From positions 310,001 through 374,000 of the forward strand of contig CAJZBQ010000033.1 in assembly GCA_914767885.1 (NCBI GenBank): a stretch of DNA of 64,000 nucleotides, given 5' to 3'. Every line of letters starts with the position of its first letter. The first letter of the stretch is position 1. Made by a program: the position numbers and the translations under genes. Positions 11,098 to 21,556 of this stretch are shown piece after piece. This DNA comes from Blepharisma stoltei (taxonomy: Eukaryota > Ciliophora > Heterotrichea > Heterotrichida > Blepharismidae). Under the pieces are notes generated by a model that saw nothing but the letters and a program-made list of their open reading frames with translations, was not told where the DNA came from and did no database searches.

Positions 11098-13850
11098 CTA
11101 AAGCGAACTAGTAAGGCTTTGTGACCTTAGCAAATTGAAATACGAGCTTACCTGCGCTAAGCATGCCTTTGCATCAGTTGTGTCTTTGAAGGTATAACTA
11201 AAACAAAATTCTTCTGAGTTCTTAAAATAAAACGTCAAAGTACTTGAAGAATTTCTTTTTGATGTGATTTTAACAAGGTCTCGAATTTTTGCTTGCTCCA
11301 CTAAATCACTGACAGGTGTATCTGATGAATTTTGTGAAGAGTCATCAAATAGAGTAGATATGATCACTCGCGTTCTAGTGACAATCATTACACACTCCTC
11401 CAAATGCATTTTATTAGTAGATCGATCGAATTTTCTGCACATAAAAAAAGAGACTCTTGGATCTTGTTTTCATTCATCTAATTCTCTTTTGTATATGAAG
11501 TTTGACGGCAAAATATTTTGTTTTGTAGGCTCTTCTTTAGTTGACTCTGAGATTGTTGTGCTGTCAAATGTTTTTGGAGCTAATGACCTAAATGCGCTTC
11601 CAGCAGCTGAAAGGGCTGTTTTTACTTTTCCTATAAAACTTCTCCTGAGACTATTTATTCTTCGTTTGAGGACTTTAGATACTTTTGGACCATCAGGATT
11701 GCACCCTAAACAATAATCTGGATTGTGCCGATCAAGCTCAAGATTAAGCTTATTCCCCATCCATGAACAGGTAAAACTATTCAAAACAGTTCTATTTTTT
11801 GTGAAAATAAAACCTCTATGTAACTAAAAATTTTTTTTTAATATATAAAAAATGTTTTAATATATAATTTATAATATTGTTTATAATGAAACCCCCAAGC
11901 AAATTTTTTTGCTCGTTCACTGAGGGAGTTAGAAATCAATTGATGGCATCCTAAAAATCCTCCTTCGACTACACTTACAAATGGAAAAGATTTCTTTAAA
12001 AACGCCAGATACAGATTTTCTATCATATTTTGAACGACATCAATATCACTTGAGTCATCGCCTCTTAGATCAAAATCAGTATGCTTAAATTCTTTACTTC
12101 CTAATAGTGTAATGTGAAAAACTTGCTTTAAATCCTCATACTGATCAGGGACAGCTAATAATGTTTTTACATCATTATAAGCTTTAGGGTCCAAAATTAG
12201 GGTATTTGGCAGAAGCCCATTTTCTCTTTCTACCTCTGTTCTGCAGTCCAGAATAATAAGAGGGACTTGATTTCGAGAATTTTGGCACCACTTGCAGGTG
12301 CCTCCAGAGCAGGCACAAAGTGACGATAATGGATAGCATCTTTGAATTATTTCTCGAGGGAGAATAGTCAAGCAAAATTGTTTTTCAATCTTAATTATGC
12401 TTTCTTAATATAAATATGTCTAATATTTATATAAAATATACATTCAGAATAATAGATTAACGATAATAATAAACTAACACTATTCAGTTGTAGAGAGAAT
12501 AATTGATTTTCAATGTCTTTAGGGTTATTGTAGTCAGATCTATATAAACTTATATACAAGGAGTAAGGCAGATTTCGCTTAAGCTCATTTGCTCTTGCCA
12601 AAATTTCAGATAACTCAGCTTGTGTATGGATAGTAATCTCTGACAAGATTTGAGCTAAGTCAGACAAATCTGTTTGAAGGATAAGATTTCGGTGTTTTAC
12701 AATAATGGCGATCGCAATAAAGAGTATGTAAAGTTTATCATTTTCTGTCATATAGCTTTCCCATAAAGAATATTGGACCTCAACATATTACTTACTTAGA
12801 ATTTATAACGCTTAACGTCCACTACGGGGTAGACTCTACCCAGGTCTTCCGCTCGCCTTTCATCGCATCGGGCCCACAAGTCGCTGAGCTGACCTGCTTT
12901 GCTCTCACCAGGGTGCTCCTAGGGCAAGTGTTGCCGGTTTCGACGGTTTAGGAATAGGCTACTTGCTTGTGAGCATGGGTTGCTTTTCCGAAACCCCAAA
13001 AAAATGGATTTTCTGGTCAGCTGTCGGCAAAAGGAAAAAACACGTAGCCTGGGACATAACGCCCAGTTTCACGCTAGGGAGTTGCCCGATTGGTCCAAAG
13101 GACTCTGCTGAGCTTCCCCTTTCCAACTTCCGTGCCTTCCTTTCCACGAGGAAAAATCCACCCTGAGATTAGACTAGGGCTAGGCTCTGCACACAACCAG
13201 AATTGCTTACCTAGCATTGCTGTCCATCTCTAAAATGGTAAAACCTTGCCGGATATAATTAAAATATGAGTCGAGGCTGCATGGCTGGGAGGCCATGCCC
13301 AGACGAAGACGCCATATTTTAATTATTGGACCTCAATATCACTGATTTTGCTTGCGAGGAGAGTTAAGAATCAAGGAGTTGCATATAGTTCTGGCCCTAT
13401 CTTGTAATAATTAAGAAAAGAGCTGAGCTCAGGGTCGTAATATCTTAACAGTAGCCTATATAAGATAAATTGAGTTTCCAAAGCCTTGAATTCTTTATCT
13501 ACAAACATCAATGGCAAGTAGTTTTTGATGAAATTACTGAAATACAAAAAAACTTTGCATAAACTCAACCCATCCCTAAAAAACAATAAGAATGGGGCCA
13601 AGACTTCGTTTAGACCTTGCTTATAAGTTATATGCTCTCTTTTGCAGTAAAAAGTTAATAGGAGCTCTATTAAAAATTTTTCCTTTTTAGTCATCAATTT
13701 TATCCTTGTTCTCTCTGAATCTGAACGAATAACTCGCTGGTTTATCTGGTCAAATGAACAAGTAATTGAAAACTCTTCAGGTTCTTCTGGAAGTAAAAAG
13801 AGCTGCTTTTATTTTACCTTCCAAACATAAAGTCTGCTTTCCTTTTCCAT
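11098..13850 (-). CDS. TBC1D23-like protein (TBC plus rhodanese plus C-terminal domain)
   Basis: Pieces 13850-13818, 13802-13324, 12770-12500, 12395-11930 and 11777-11098: 1929 nt, 642 residues. Domain order is a TBC domain (IRSDSERT supplies an I-x-x-D-x-x-R motif, YKQGLNE the Y-x-Q motif), a rhodanese-like domain (LIILDCRTEVE to FVSVVEGGFLGCHQLI), a basic linker, and a C-terminal PH-like part with FYFKNSEEFCFSY. This architecture is that of TBC1D23, a trans-Golgi adaptor that captures endosome-derived vesicles. The ATG at 13850 is followed by a 15-nt intron. Three insertions, one of them SINE-like, are removed in frame. Confidence 0.85.
11778..11929. other. 152-bp TA-bounded IES with one decayed MITE end
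   Basis: TA at 11778-11779 and 11930-11931. Removal joins HQLIS to SFTCSWMGNKL. The right end (about 11910-11929, GCTCGTTCACTGAGGGAG) resembles one MITE end; the other end is lost. Confidence 0.75.
12396..12499. other. 104-bp TA-bounded IES
   Basis: TA at 12396-12397 and 12500-12501. Removal keeps the TBC-domain frame (DIENQL then IKIEKQFCL). The near-repeat ATTGAAAAxCAATT on both sides allows an alternative join that is also in frame, so the exact boundary is uncertain. Confidence 0.6.
12771..13323 (+). mobile_element. SINE-like retroposon, 553 bp
   Basis: Flanked by a perfect 13-bp direct repeat TATTGGACCTCAA (12771-12783 and 13324-13336). GC-richer than its surroundings. Ends in GCCATATTTTAAT. 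Shares a block (CCCAGTTTCACGCTAGG, TTGCCCGATTGGTCCAAAG) with the copies at 23.9, 38.8 and 48.5 kb. Removal of one repeat plus the element joins SDIEVQ to YSLWESYMTEN in the TBC domain. Short open frames inside are not conserved between copies. Confidence 0.8.
13803..13817 (-). other. 15-nt intron
   Basis: On the minus strand GTAAAATAAAAGCAG, with an in-frame UAA. Splicing joins SRLYVWK to LFLLPEEPE in the TBC1D23-like gene. Confidence 0.85.
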
Positions 13851-14118
13851 TTAATTTGAGTTTCTTAAATTTAGATTATTATTGAGAGCAATAAATTGAA
13901 ATTTTATTTTGTGAAAAATAGATATCGAGAAAATAATGAAATAAATAAAGCAAAAATAAATCTTATATATAAATTTTAATTATTAATAATAATTTTTACG
14001 AAAATAAATATCTGATTTGATGTTCTTTGTTTCTTATTTCATAAAGCAATTAAAAAGGCATGAAAACGCGCAAAAAATGATTTTATACTGAGTAAAACTG
14101 ATTTCATGAGTTATTAAA

Positions 14119-15514
14119 ATGAAGTTATGCTGATTTATTTTTATTTCATGCTTGACAGCTATTGCCAGCGGATCAAAAGATGACGAATCTTGCAATGAAG
14201 AATGTAAATGTGATGCTCAGCTTGGAAATAATAAATGCGACCCAGAATGTGACACTTGCGGATGCGATTATGACCATGGTGACTGTCGTCATTTTTCTTC
14301 TCATGATGCAATGATCATTGGATTTACAATAGGCGGAGTAATATTTTTAGTGTAATTTTCATTTAGAGTGTGCTGCATTCTCATTATCAAATTTTATATA
14401 TATAATTGAATTAATTTATCGTTTTTTGCACAATAATTAAAAACCTACATAATATTTTTTAATGCTTAAAAAACTTACTCCCCCCCCCCTCCGTGAGCGA
14501 ACAAAAAAATTTTGTTTCGCTCACGGAGGGGGGTTTAATTTTTTTTTTAAAAAAAAATTTATATATAAATTTTTATAAAAAAATATTTTTTTCGAAATTT
14601 AAAACAATCCTAATTTGCAAAAATTGGGAAGCAAATATTAATTTAATTTGCAAAATTTATGTTTTAAAACGCAATTTGTTTAAAATTAAACAGAATTAGC
14701 TCTAGATTTCATTATACTAATTATCACTTATATATCAAAATTTTTTTCCATTAAAATTTTTTCTATTAAAAAAATTTTTGTTCACTCACGGAGGGTGGGG
14801 TTTTTGGTCAAAAAATGGCGATTTTTCTAATGGTTTTGTTCGCTCACGGAGGGGGGGGGAGTTAGTTGTTAATTTAAAATGTATAAATTATTTTCCAAAA
14901 GAAATTCTAGAATAATGATGCAGTCAATGAGGAATACGAATCGCTCAATCATTATGGATACCTTAAATACATCAAATAGCTTTCTTGTTGACACTGCTTT
15001 GAATGAGGAGTTAGTAGAGAAAAATATATCAAAGCAATATTTGCCTTGCGAATTGAGCTTACTATCCCGACAATAAGCAAGTTCTCTCATATTCACTGGG
15101 GGTTTTAGCGTAAAAATATCAAATAGTAAATTTATGTGAGTAGCTTATTATTGGTGATAAGTCCCAAAATTGCATTTTTTGATATTTTATCTGAAAATTT
15201 CAAAAAGAAAATTTCGATTTATTCATATAAAATTTGCTTTATGATAAAAATCCCAGCGAATAAACAGAATTTGCTTAGTTTGGGGGGAATTAAAGGAAAA
15301 TTCGATTTGCACAATCTGTTTTGATTACTTTAATGATAACAAACCTATTCGAAAAACTGCTTGCGGCCATATGTTTCATGCAGTATGTTTTGATTCATGG
15401 ATCAACTATTCAAAAGAGTTAAGATGTCCTAATTGTAATAAAAAATTCAAATTTTATGCTATAGGGCATAAGATCCCACGAGTGCGTGAAATTCAGCATA
15501 ACTCAGCAATTTAA
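14119..15514 (+). CDS. LNR-type ectodomain, single-pass membrane RING-H2 protein
   Basis: Pieces 14119-14351, 14367-14400, 14882-15059 and 15291-15514: 669 nt, 222 residues. Order: signal peptide (MKLCWFIFISCLTAIASG, Trp by UGA); a Notch/LNR-like Cys-rich unit CDAQLGNNKCDPECDTCGCD followed by YDHGDC; one transmembrane helix (IIGFTIGGVIFLVVCCILII); a basic cytosolic linker; and RING-H2 (CTIC, ACGHMFHAVC, RCPNC). Probably a membrane-anchored E3 ubiquitin ligase. It has the same architecture and intron site as the next gene downstream. The left end of the first IES could also be 14395, still in frame. Confidence 0.75.
14352..14366 (+). other. 15-nt intron
   Basis: GTAATTTTCATTTAG, containing in-frame UAA and lying inside the transmembrane codons. 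Splicing gives VIFLV-VCCILII. Confidence 0.85.
14401..14881. mobile_element. composite IES of about 481 bp containing a nested MITE
   Basis: TA at 14401-14402 (or 14395-14396) and 14882-14883. Removing only the MITE (14475-14861) leaves a UAA at 14434-14436. Removing the larger interval joins the transmembrane segment (IIKFYIY) to KLFSKRNSRIMM and on to the RING domain. Confidence 0.65.
14475..14861. mobile_element. Tourist-like MITE, 387 bp, nested
   Basis: TTA duplication at 14475-14477 and 14862-14864, with C/G runs plus the CTCCGTGAGCGAAC motif at both ends. The self-complementary doublet is on the left and two tandem end motifs on the right. Confidence 0.8.
15060..15290. other. 231-bp TA-bounded IES
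   Basis: TA at 15060-15061 (or 15063-15064) and 15291-15292. Removal joins LPCELSL to KENSICTIC and brings the RING-H2 domain into frame; otherwise the frame ends at 15074-15076. Confidence 0.65.
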
Positions 15515-16692
15515 ATATTTCAATGAAGACTAATTATCAATACTTCATTATTGAAGGAATTTGCAAGCTGTTAATAGCAGCCTGGAAATATTAATAATTT
15601 GATTCATAATAATTTCCATGTAAAAATAATTTGATTGAATTTCCATTTTTCGATTTAATTTTTCAAGTATATTTCCATCATGGATTGAACAATCATTCAA
15701 ATCAATATTAATGATTTACTATAAATTTTCTTAATCTATAAAATGTGCTGGCATAATTTTGAATAATACCCCACGTGTAAAAATAAATTGGTGAGTGGAG
15801 GCTTGATTGTGCGTTTCAATTTATTTTCACATGAGGGGTGCTATTTTAAATAATCTTTAAAATTATACAGCTGCCTTTAATATCTACTGTATCGCAAGTT
15901 TTATGAAATTGAACTATTATCTTATATGTTGAAATTTTCATATGAATATTCTATAGGCACTTAATTCTTATTGCAAATTTCACATTAGGCTAATTAAAGT
16001 TAATAATATTAATTATATTTAAAGTCACTCTAGATTGATAGAAAATAAGTAAAATTACTGATTAACTGTTCTCTGATCGTGGAAGCCAAAATTTCAAGAC
16101 TAGCATCCTCTTTTGGTGATCAAAGCCCAAGGTGGCAACACCTTTGGTAGGCCAAAGGAAAATGGCGCGAATTCGCCCCAAAGAGGTGTTGGAGATAGCT
16201 GTGGTCGAGCAACCTGGCAGTTGACTTTAAATGTGTATAAATTATTAAGATTAAGATTAATTGCTCTCTGAAATATTTATTTTTTTGCAAATAGTTAAGA
16301 GAGAATTTCATAGTTCTTATCTTTAATAGGCGAAAACTGTGACTAGGTCAATTAAATTCTGTTGTTGATTGATATTATAGAGGAAGCTTTTTAAGAAACA
16401 AAACATTTAAACCGATTTTAATATAATGAGATGGCTGTTACAATTTTGTATAAATTGGAATGCTTAAGATTAAAGTTAACTTTTAACTAATCTAGTGGAG
16501 GTCGAAACGAATAAACACTATGACGATCATGGAGTATACTATAAATATTCTAATAGTAATAAGATCTTTTAAGGAAATAAATCTATTAGTTGTATGTATA
16601 AATAGACTTTAAAGGTGGAAAGCCATTATAATATGCAACAATGGGCATGGCCTCCGATTCACTGGAATTATTACTGTTTTTCAATAATTAAT
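15515..16692. other. intergenic, with two inverted repeats
   Basis: No gene seen. An inverted repeat at about 15769-15839 (CCCCACGTGTAAAAATAAATT with complement AATTTATTTTCACATGAGGGG) looks like a tiny nonautonomous element. A GC-rich patch at 16080-16215 has a hairpin (CAACACCTTTGG against CCAAAGAGGTGTTG) and could be an RNA or an element; I cannot name it. Confidence 0.45.
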
Positions 16693-17590
16693 ATGAAGGT
16701 TCTCGAAATATTTCTTATATCAATGCTTGTGGTATTTTCAAATTTTGTCTCTGGTCATGATTGTTCTAACGGCAGAGGCGACTATGACGATAGAGATGAA
16801 TGCACAGACGAGGATTCTCATATAACGAAGAAAACTGTTATTATTGTTGCTATTATTGGATCTTTTTTTGGCCTTATGTAAATTTTATTTTACTCCTAGC
16901 TTGCGCAACTAAAGAATTAAATAACCTTTTTATTGAGAAAAAAATACATAAGGAAGCAAAAAATTATTTCAACCTCTAAGTGATGATTGCTTTAACGAAA
17001 TCTCTAACTAATTTATTGATTTTTATACATCTTGTATTCTAAAATATAAATTTTGCAAATTAAATTAATTTTACTTTCCAATTTTTAGAATTTATTAATT
17101 TTTTTAGAATTTATTAATTTTTTTAAAATTTAAAAATTTTAAAAAAATTATCTCTCTTATGATTGAGCAAAATATTTGGCTCGCTTGTGCAGGAGAAGTT
17201 AGAGGAATTGGAGTATGCATATTTATAATCATAAGAGATCATAAGCGCGCAGCAAGGCAAGCAAGCAATCCTGAGTTATCTACAAATAGAAACCTTGCAG
17301 AATTAACAAACCTAAGAAATAACAGTTTAGAATGCGAAAATCATAAAAAAACAATAAAAATTTGCCCAAAAATAATAAATAAGCATATCCCATCACGCTT
17401 GTTTAAGGCTGGAGAAAATTTAAGTGACATATTAGTATGCACAATCTGTCTGAGTAATATTGAGGGTGGCCAGCTAATAAGAACTCTTTCGTGCAAAGAT
17501 ATTTTTCATGCAGCTTGTATAGATGAATGGCTAGTTGAGTCAAAAAAAAACAGATGCCCAAATTGCAATGCAGAAATAAATTTAAAATAG
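16693..17590 (+). CDS. single-pass membrane RING protein, paralogue of 14119-15514
   Basis: Coding 16693-16877 and 17203-17590: 573 nt, 190 residues. Signal peptide MKVLEIFLISMLVVFSNFVSG, a short acidic Cys-containing ectodomain (HDCSNGRGDYDDRDECTDE), a transmembrane helix (VIIVAIIGSFFGLIGIGVCI), a basic linker, and a C-terminal RING (CTIC, SCKDIFHAAC, RCPNC). The first His of RING-H2 is replaced by Asp (CKDIFH). The 16-nt intron lies at the same place in the membrane helix as in the paralogue and is itself split by an IES. Likely membrane ubiquitin ligase. Confidence 0.75.
16891..17199. other. 309-bp IES inserted inside a mini-intron
   Basis: TA at 16891-16892 and 17200-17201. Its removal creates a 16-nt intron, GTAAATTTTATTTTAG (16878-16890 plus 17200-17202), whose splicing joins FFGL to IGIGVCIF in frame. 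Without DNA removal, the intron would be 325 nt. Confidence 0.75.
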
Positions 17591-17759
17591 AAATTATTTT
17601 CTTGACTTTAAATAGACAAAATAAATTTGTGAATTTCACTTCATAGAAAGTGAATCAAAGTTTTATAAAAATTCAATATATTGAAATTATCCTTACAAAA
17701 GAAATATGTTACAAAAATTTTATGGCGTTACTTTTTCATCATAAAGCACCATATGATAG

Positions 17760-18432
17760 AGAGAGATCTTTATTACTTAAAGGCCTTTATTTCAGGGCCA
17801 TGTCCCGTTTTAAACTTTTTAACTTTCTTCTTTTCCTAAAATTTTGGATAAAATTTTAGTAAAATTTTCTGAACCCGTGTAATTCGTGATTTTTTTGATT
17901 TCTGAGTCTGAGTTTCTTCTTGATTTCCAATTTCTTCATATTGCTAAAAATTCTTCTGAATTTCTTGGGTCTAATTTTGATTTTATTTTTGAGTCTGATA
18001 TGCATTTCCTATTTCTGATAAAATTTGAATCTGATCTATCTTTTATTTTTCTGATAGGGTTTGATTCTGATATCAATTTTTTATTTTTCTGATAAGATTT
18101 AAGGTTGATTTAGATTTTAATTTTCTGGTGTTCAGGATTTTCTTATCGATTGTCTTCTTATCATCAATGATCACCTCAGTCTTCCTATATTTGAAGGTTT
18201 CCTGAATAGGTTCTATTTCATCTAGTATTTCTCCATCTAAAGGACTTAAAACTCCAATATTTTGTCATCTGTATCACTATCATTTCATTCATATTCTGAT
18301 TCAGAAATTATCAAGTAATCCTGTATCAATAAGTTCATTTAATAGTAAAAGTTCGAAAAATTCATCCTGTAAAGCTCCGTTTTCTTCACAAAAGGAAGAA
18401 GAATAGGAAACATTACTTTCCGAATCTTCCAT
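17760..18432 (-). pseudogene. degenerate coding stretch, unknown
   Basis: Starting at ATG 18432 the minus strand reads MEDSESNVSYSSSFCEENGA, then FFELLLLNELIDTGLL, then shifts frame (SESEYEWNDSDTDDKILEF), then again (LSPLDGEILDEIEPIQETF, KTEVIIDDKKTIDKKI), and later EFLAIWRNWKSRR. UGA is used as Trp in more than one piece. At least three frame changes with no TA-bounded fix suggest a decayed gene, perhaps germline-limited. The acidic N-terminus recalls those of transposases, but that is only a guess. Confidence 0.35.
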
Positions 18433-18577
18433 TAAAATAAAAGTCCCATATGATAGAAGACTTGTTAATTATTTGGGATTATTCTTATCGGAATTGAATT
18501 TCAATTTAGATTAAAAGTCTTATTCATTTTCCTAATTTTTCAATCAAATATAACACAATATATTATTTCAACTTTCA

Positions 18578-19430
18578 TTAGCAACACCTCCTATTTTTTG
18601 GTTCTATCTGCGCAAGCGACTTTGTGATCCCTTCTTTTTCATCATCAATAATCCTATCCTTCGTTTTTTCATAAATTCCTTCAATTAAAATCTCAAAGGC
18701 TTCACTTACCTTTGTCCCAATAAGTGCACTTGTTTCAATAAACAGTAGCCCTTCTTCATCAGCAAATTTCTTTGCGTGCTCACTTGACACTTCTCTCAAA
18801 GCTGGATTTTTGTATAGCAAATCAATTTTGTTCCCGACAAGAATAATCAAAATGCTAGGATCAGCTTTGTCTTTAAGCTCATTGAGCCATCGCGAAATAC
18901 TGCAAAATGATTTAAAACTTGTAACATCATAGACTGCAAGAGCTCCAATTGCTCTTCTGTAGTGTGCTGATACTATTGCATGATATCGTTCTTGCCCTGC
19001 AGTATAGCCTAGGAGCGATTTTTGATCGCCATGGGCTAAGAGAAGGCTTAAAACTCCCGAATTGGGTTTCAACTCAAGTTGACAAACCAACTCTGGGAAT
19101 TGGCATATGCCTCATATAAAACGTATTTGTAGACTCCCCAAGTTGGCTTGTTAACTTGATTTGAAAACCCAACTCGGGGAGCTTCTGACCATCTTCTAGC
19201 CCAGCGATCAAAAATCGCTCCTAGGCTATATCTCATATTTGAGCTTTTATAGTGATACCAGATTTTAAGGTGAAAGCGCGTGTTGAGAATTCAACCCCGA
19301 TTGTAGGGTTTGAGTTCTTAGGTTGAGTGTTCTTAAGATAACGGGACACTAAGTTGGTTTTTCCCACTGCTGTGTCACCTACTAATACTATTTTGTAAAT
19401 AAAATCGAATTCTTCATTTGGGATGGTCAT
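18578..19430 (-). CDS. Rab-family small GTPase, Rab11-like
   Basis: Pieces 19430-19229 and 19002-18578: 627 nt, 208 residues. All G motifs are present: P-loop GDTAVGKT, switch I with PTIGVEF, WDTAGQE, GNKIDL and ETSAL. It ends in RRCC for double geranylgeranylation. The Trp of WDTAGQE is UGA (19235-19233). The IES cuts this motif between Asp and Thr. The Rab11 label rests on overall similarity in the switch region. Role: membrane trafficking, probably recycling endosome. Confidence 0.9.
19003..19228. mobile_element. 226-bp IES with perfect 26-bp terminal inverted repeats
   Basis: TA at 19003-19004 and 19229-19230. Ends TATAGCCTAGGAGCGATTTT and its exact complement. A second inverted block (CAACTCGGGGAGC against CTCCCCAAGTTGG) lies inside. 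Removal restores WDTAGQE. Confidence 0.85.
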
Positions 19431-19613
19431 AATTGATAGATTAATGAAAATTATCAGATGCTTGAAAATAATGCATTTATAAATGCTAAATTATTAATTA
19501 ATTTTATAGGCTTAACTATAACATAATCAATTATTTATAAGCACCGTTAAGAGCCCTTTAGCAAAAAAAAATTAAGTTATTGTAAACTAATTTACTATTA
19601 TGAAGCGTCCACT

Positions 19614-21419
19614 TTAATTTCTGAGAATATTTTGAAAAGTTGCAGGGTCAACTTCAACGTTCCCAATCATTTTCATCTTTTTTTTCCCTCTTTTTTGTTT
19701 ATCCAGCAATTTATTTTTTCTCGTCTGATCTCCCCCATAAAGTTTAGCCAATACATCTTTTCTGAAAGGTCTTATTTTTTGACTAGCTATTACCTTCCCA
19801 TCAAATGAGGCCTGAATAGAAATATCAAACTGCTGCCCAGGGATATTTTCTTTCAGTTTCTCTACAAGGATCTTTGCTTTATCATAAGCCTGGGAACGGT
19901 GCACTAGAAAAGTAAGTGCATCAATAGGGTCACTATTAATCATAGCTACGAGTTTACCTAAGTCTGCTTCTCTGTAGTCTTTATGCTCGTAGTCCATAGT
20001 TGCCATTCCTTTAGTGATTGATTTCAAGCAGTCGTAAAAGTCGACTATAATTTCTGATAAAGGTAAAGAATATCTTAGCAAGACATGTTTGGTGTCTATA
20101 TTGACAATTTCGTCTTGTTTAGATCTGTGCTGAAGGCAAAAGGACATAACGTCGCCTAAATATTCATTTGGGATGACGATGGTTATTGAGACCATAGGTT
20201 CAAGAAAAGTTTTTATTTTGAATTTGTCAGGCATCTCATTACATTTTTCTATCAAAATTTCAGTGCCATCTTTAAGGATGGCTTTGTAGGGGACACTTGG
20301 AGGGGTCATTATTACACTAATTTTATGCTCTCTATCAAGTCTTTCTTTAAAAATGTCCATATGAAGAAGACCTAAAAATCCACATCTGAAGCCATTGCCT
20401 AGCGCTGCACTTTGGTCTTTTTGTATCACCAAACTTCTATCTTCTAAGTTATACTTCATAAGAGCTTTATTAAGATCTTCACATTCTTCTTGATCAATCG
20501 GGAAAACTCCAGAAAAAACCATGCATTTTGACTTTTTAAAACCTTCAAAGGGCACAATATCTTTATCATCAACCATACAAAAAGTGTCCCCAATCAAAGC
20601 TTCACTGGTTTCTTTCATATTAAGAACAACATACCCTACTTGTCCGCTTTCCAGAGAATTTCTAGGCTCCAATTCTAGTCTCATAAACCCAATTTCATGG
20701 ACCTGATATGTTTTTCCATTATTTATAGACCTTATACGGTCTCCTTTTTGCAATCTTCCATCAACAATTTCAATAGCACAAATTACACCATTTAGCCAAT
20801 CATACCAGGAGTCAAATAAAAAACATCGAAGCCTCCCATCTGTGTTGCCTGGAGGTGGAGGCACTTTTTCTATGACAGCTTCTATTAGCTCTTTTACGCC
20901 TTGCCCAGTTTTAGCAGATACCATAAAAGGATTGTGTAAGTCAAAATGGGTTTTTAACTGCTCTACAACGAGTTCTGGGACAGCTGAGGGATGGTCAATT
21001 TTATTTACTCCTGGAATTATTTCAAGGTTGGCTTCAAAGGCTTGGTAGAATGTTGAAAAAGTTTGAGCTTGAATTCCTGCTGTGGCATCAACAAGTAGAA
21101 TCGCACCTTGGCAAGCTCTGAGGCTTCTGGATACTTCATAAGAGAAATCAACGTGACCAGGAGTGTCAATTAAATTAAGTAAGTATTGATGTCCTTTGTA
21201 TTCATAGTTCATTGTAGCTGTCTGCGCTCTTACTGTGATACCTCTTTCTCTTTCTACTGCCAGTTTATCAAGAACTTGAGCTTTATCGACTTTTGTGCCT
21301 GTAAGCTCAAGAAATCTATCGGCCAGAGTAGATTTCCCATGATCAATGTGTGCCACTATACAAAAATTTCTAATGTAGCTGCGTGCTTCTGTAAAGCATC
21401 TTTTTACATAAGAAATCAT
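19614..21419 (-). CDS. GUF1: translation factor GUF1/LepA (EF4)
   Basis: 601 residues, uninterrupted, no UGA. GTPase motifs HIDHGKST, DTPGH and NKIDHPSA, followed by the LepA-specific domains; C-terminal KKMKMIGNVEVDPATF. Typical of EF4, which remobilises stalled ribosomes; the eukaryotic copy acts in mitochondria. The N-terminus (MISYVKRCFTEARSYIRNF) is short and basic, consistent with a presequence. Divergent from the CFAP96-like gene, 137 bp away. Confidence 0.95.
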   Translation of the reverse strand: MISYVKRCFTEARSYIRNFCIVAHIDHGKSTLADRFLELTGTKVDKAQVLDKLAVERERGITVRAQTATMNYEYKGHQYLLNLIDTPGHVDFSYEVSRSLRACQGAILLVDATAGIQAQTFSTFYQAFEANLEIIPGVNKIDHPSAVPELVVEQLKTHFDLHNPFMVSAKTGQGVKELIEAVIEKVPPPPGNTDGRLRCFLFDSWYDWLNGVICAIEIVDGRLQKGDRIRSINNGKTYQVHEIGFMRLELEPRNSLESGQVGYVVLNMKETSEALIGDTFCMVDDKDIVPFEGFKKSKCMVFSGVFPIDQEECEDLNKALMKYNLEDRSLVIQKDQSAALGNGFRCGFLGLLHMDIFKERLDREHKISVIMTPPSVPYKAILKDGTEILIEKCNEMPDKFKIKTFLEPMVSITIVIPNEYLGDVMSFCLQHRSKQDEIVNIDTKHVLLRYSLPLSEIIVDFYDCLKSITKGMATMDYEHKDYREADLGKLVAMINSDPIDALTFLVHRSQAYDKAKILVEKLKENIPGQQFDISIQASFDGKVIASQKIRPFRKDVLAKLYGGDQTRKNKLLDKQKRGKKKMKMIGNVEVDPATFQNILRN

Positions 21420-21556
21420 AACAATATATGATATATAAAAAACTTTACTTATTATAATTAAAAACCACTTGATTTCATATCTTTCATATAGCTACGAAAG
21501 ACTCAAAACCGTCTTAATTTTTAAATAATCACTAATTTATAAATTTTATCATCAAT

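Noticed and set aside
12959-13166. Short open frames on both strands in the 13-kb insertion
   Set aside because: They lie inside a SINE-like element, are not conserved in the other copies, and result from its higher GC.
19085-19200. Inverted repeats as a terminator or regulatory hairpin of the Rab gene
   Set aside because: They are internal to an IES that is removed before expression.
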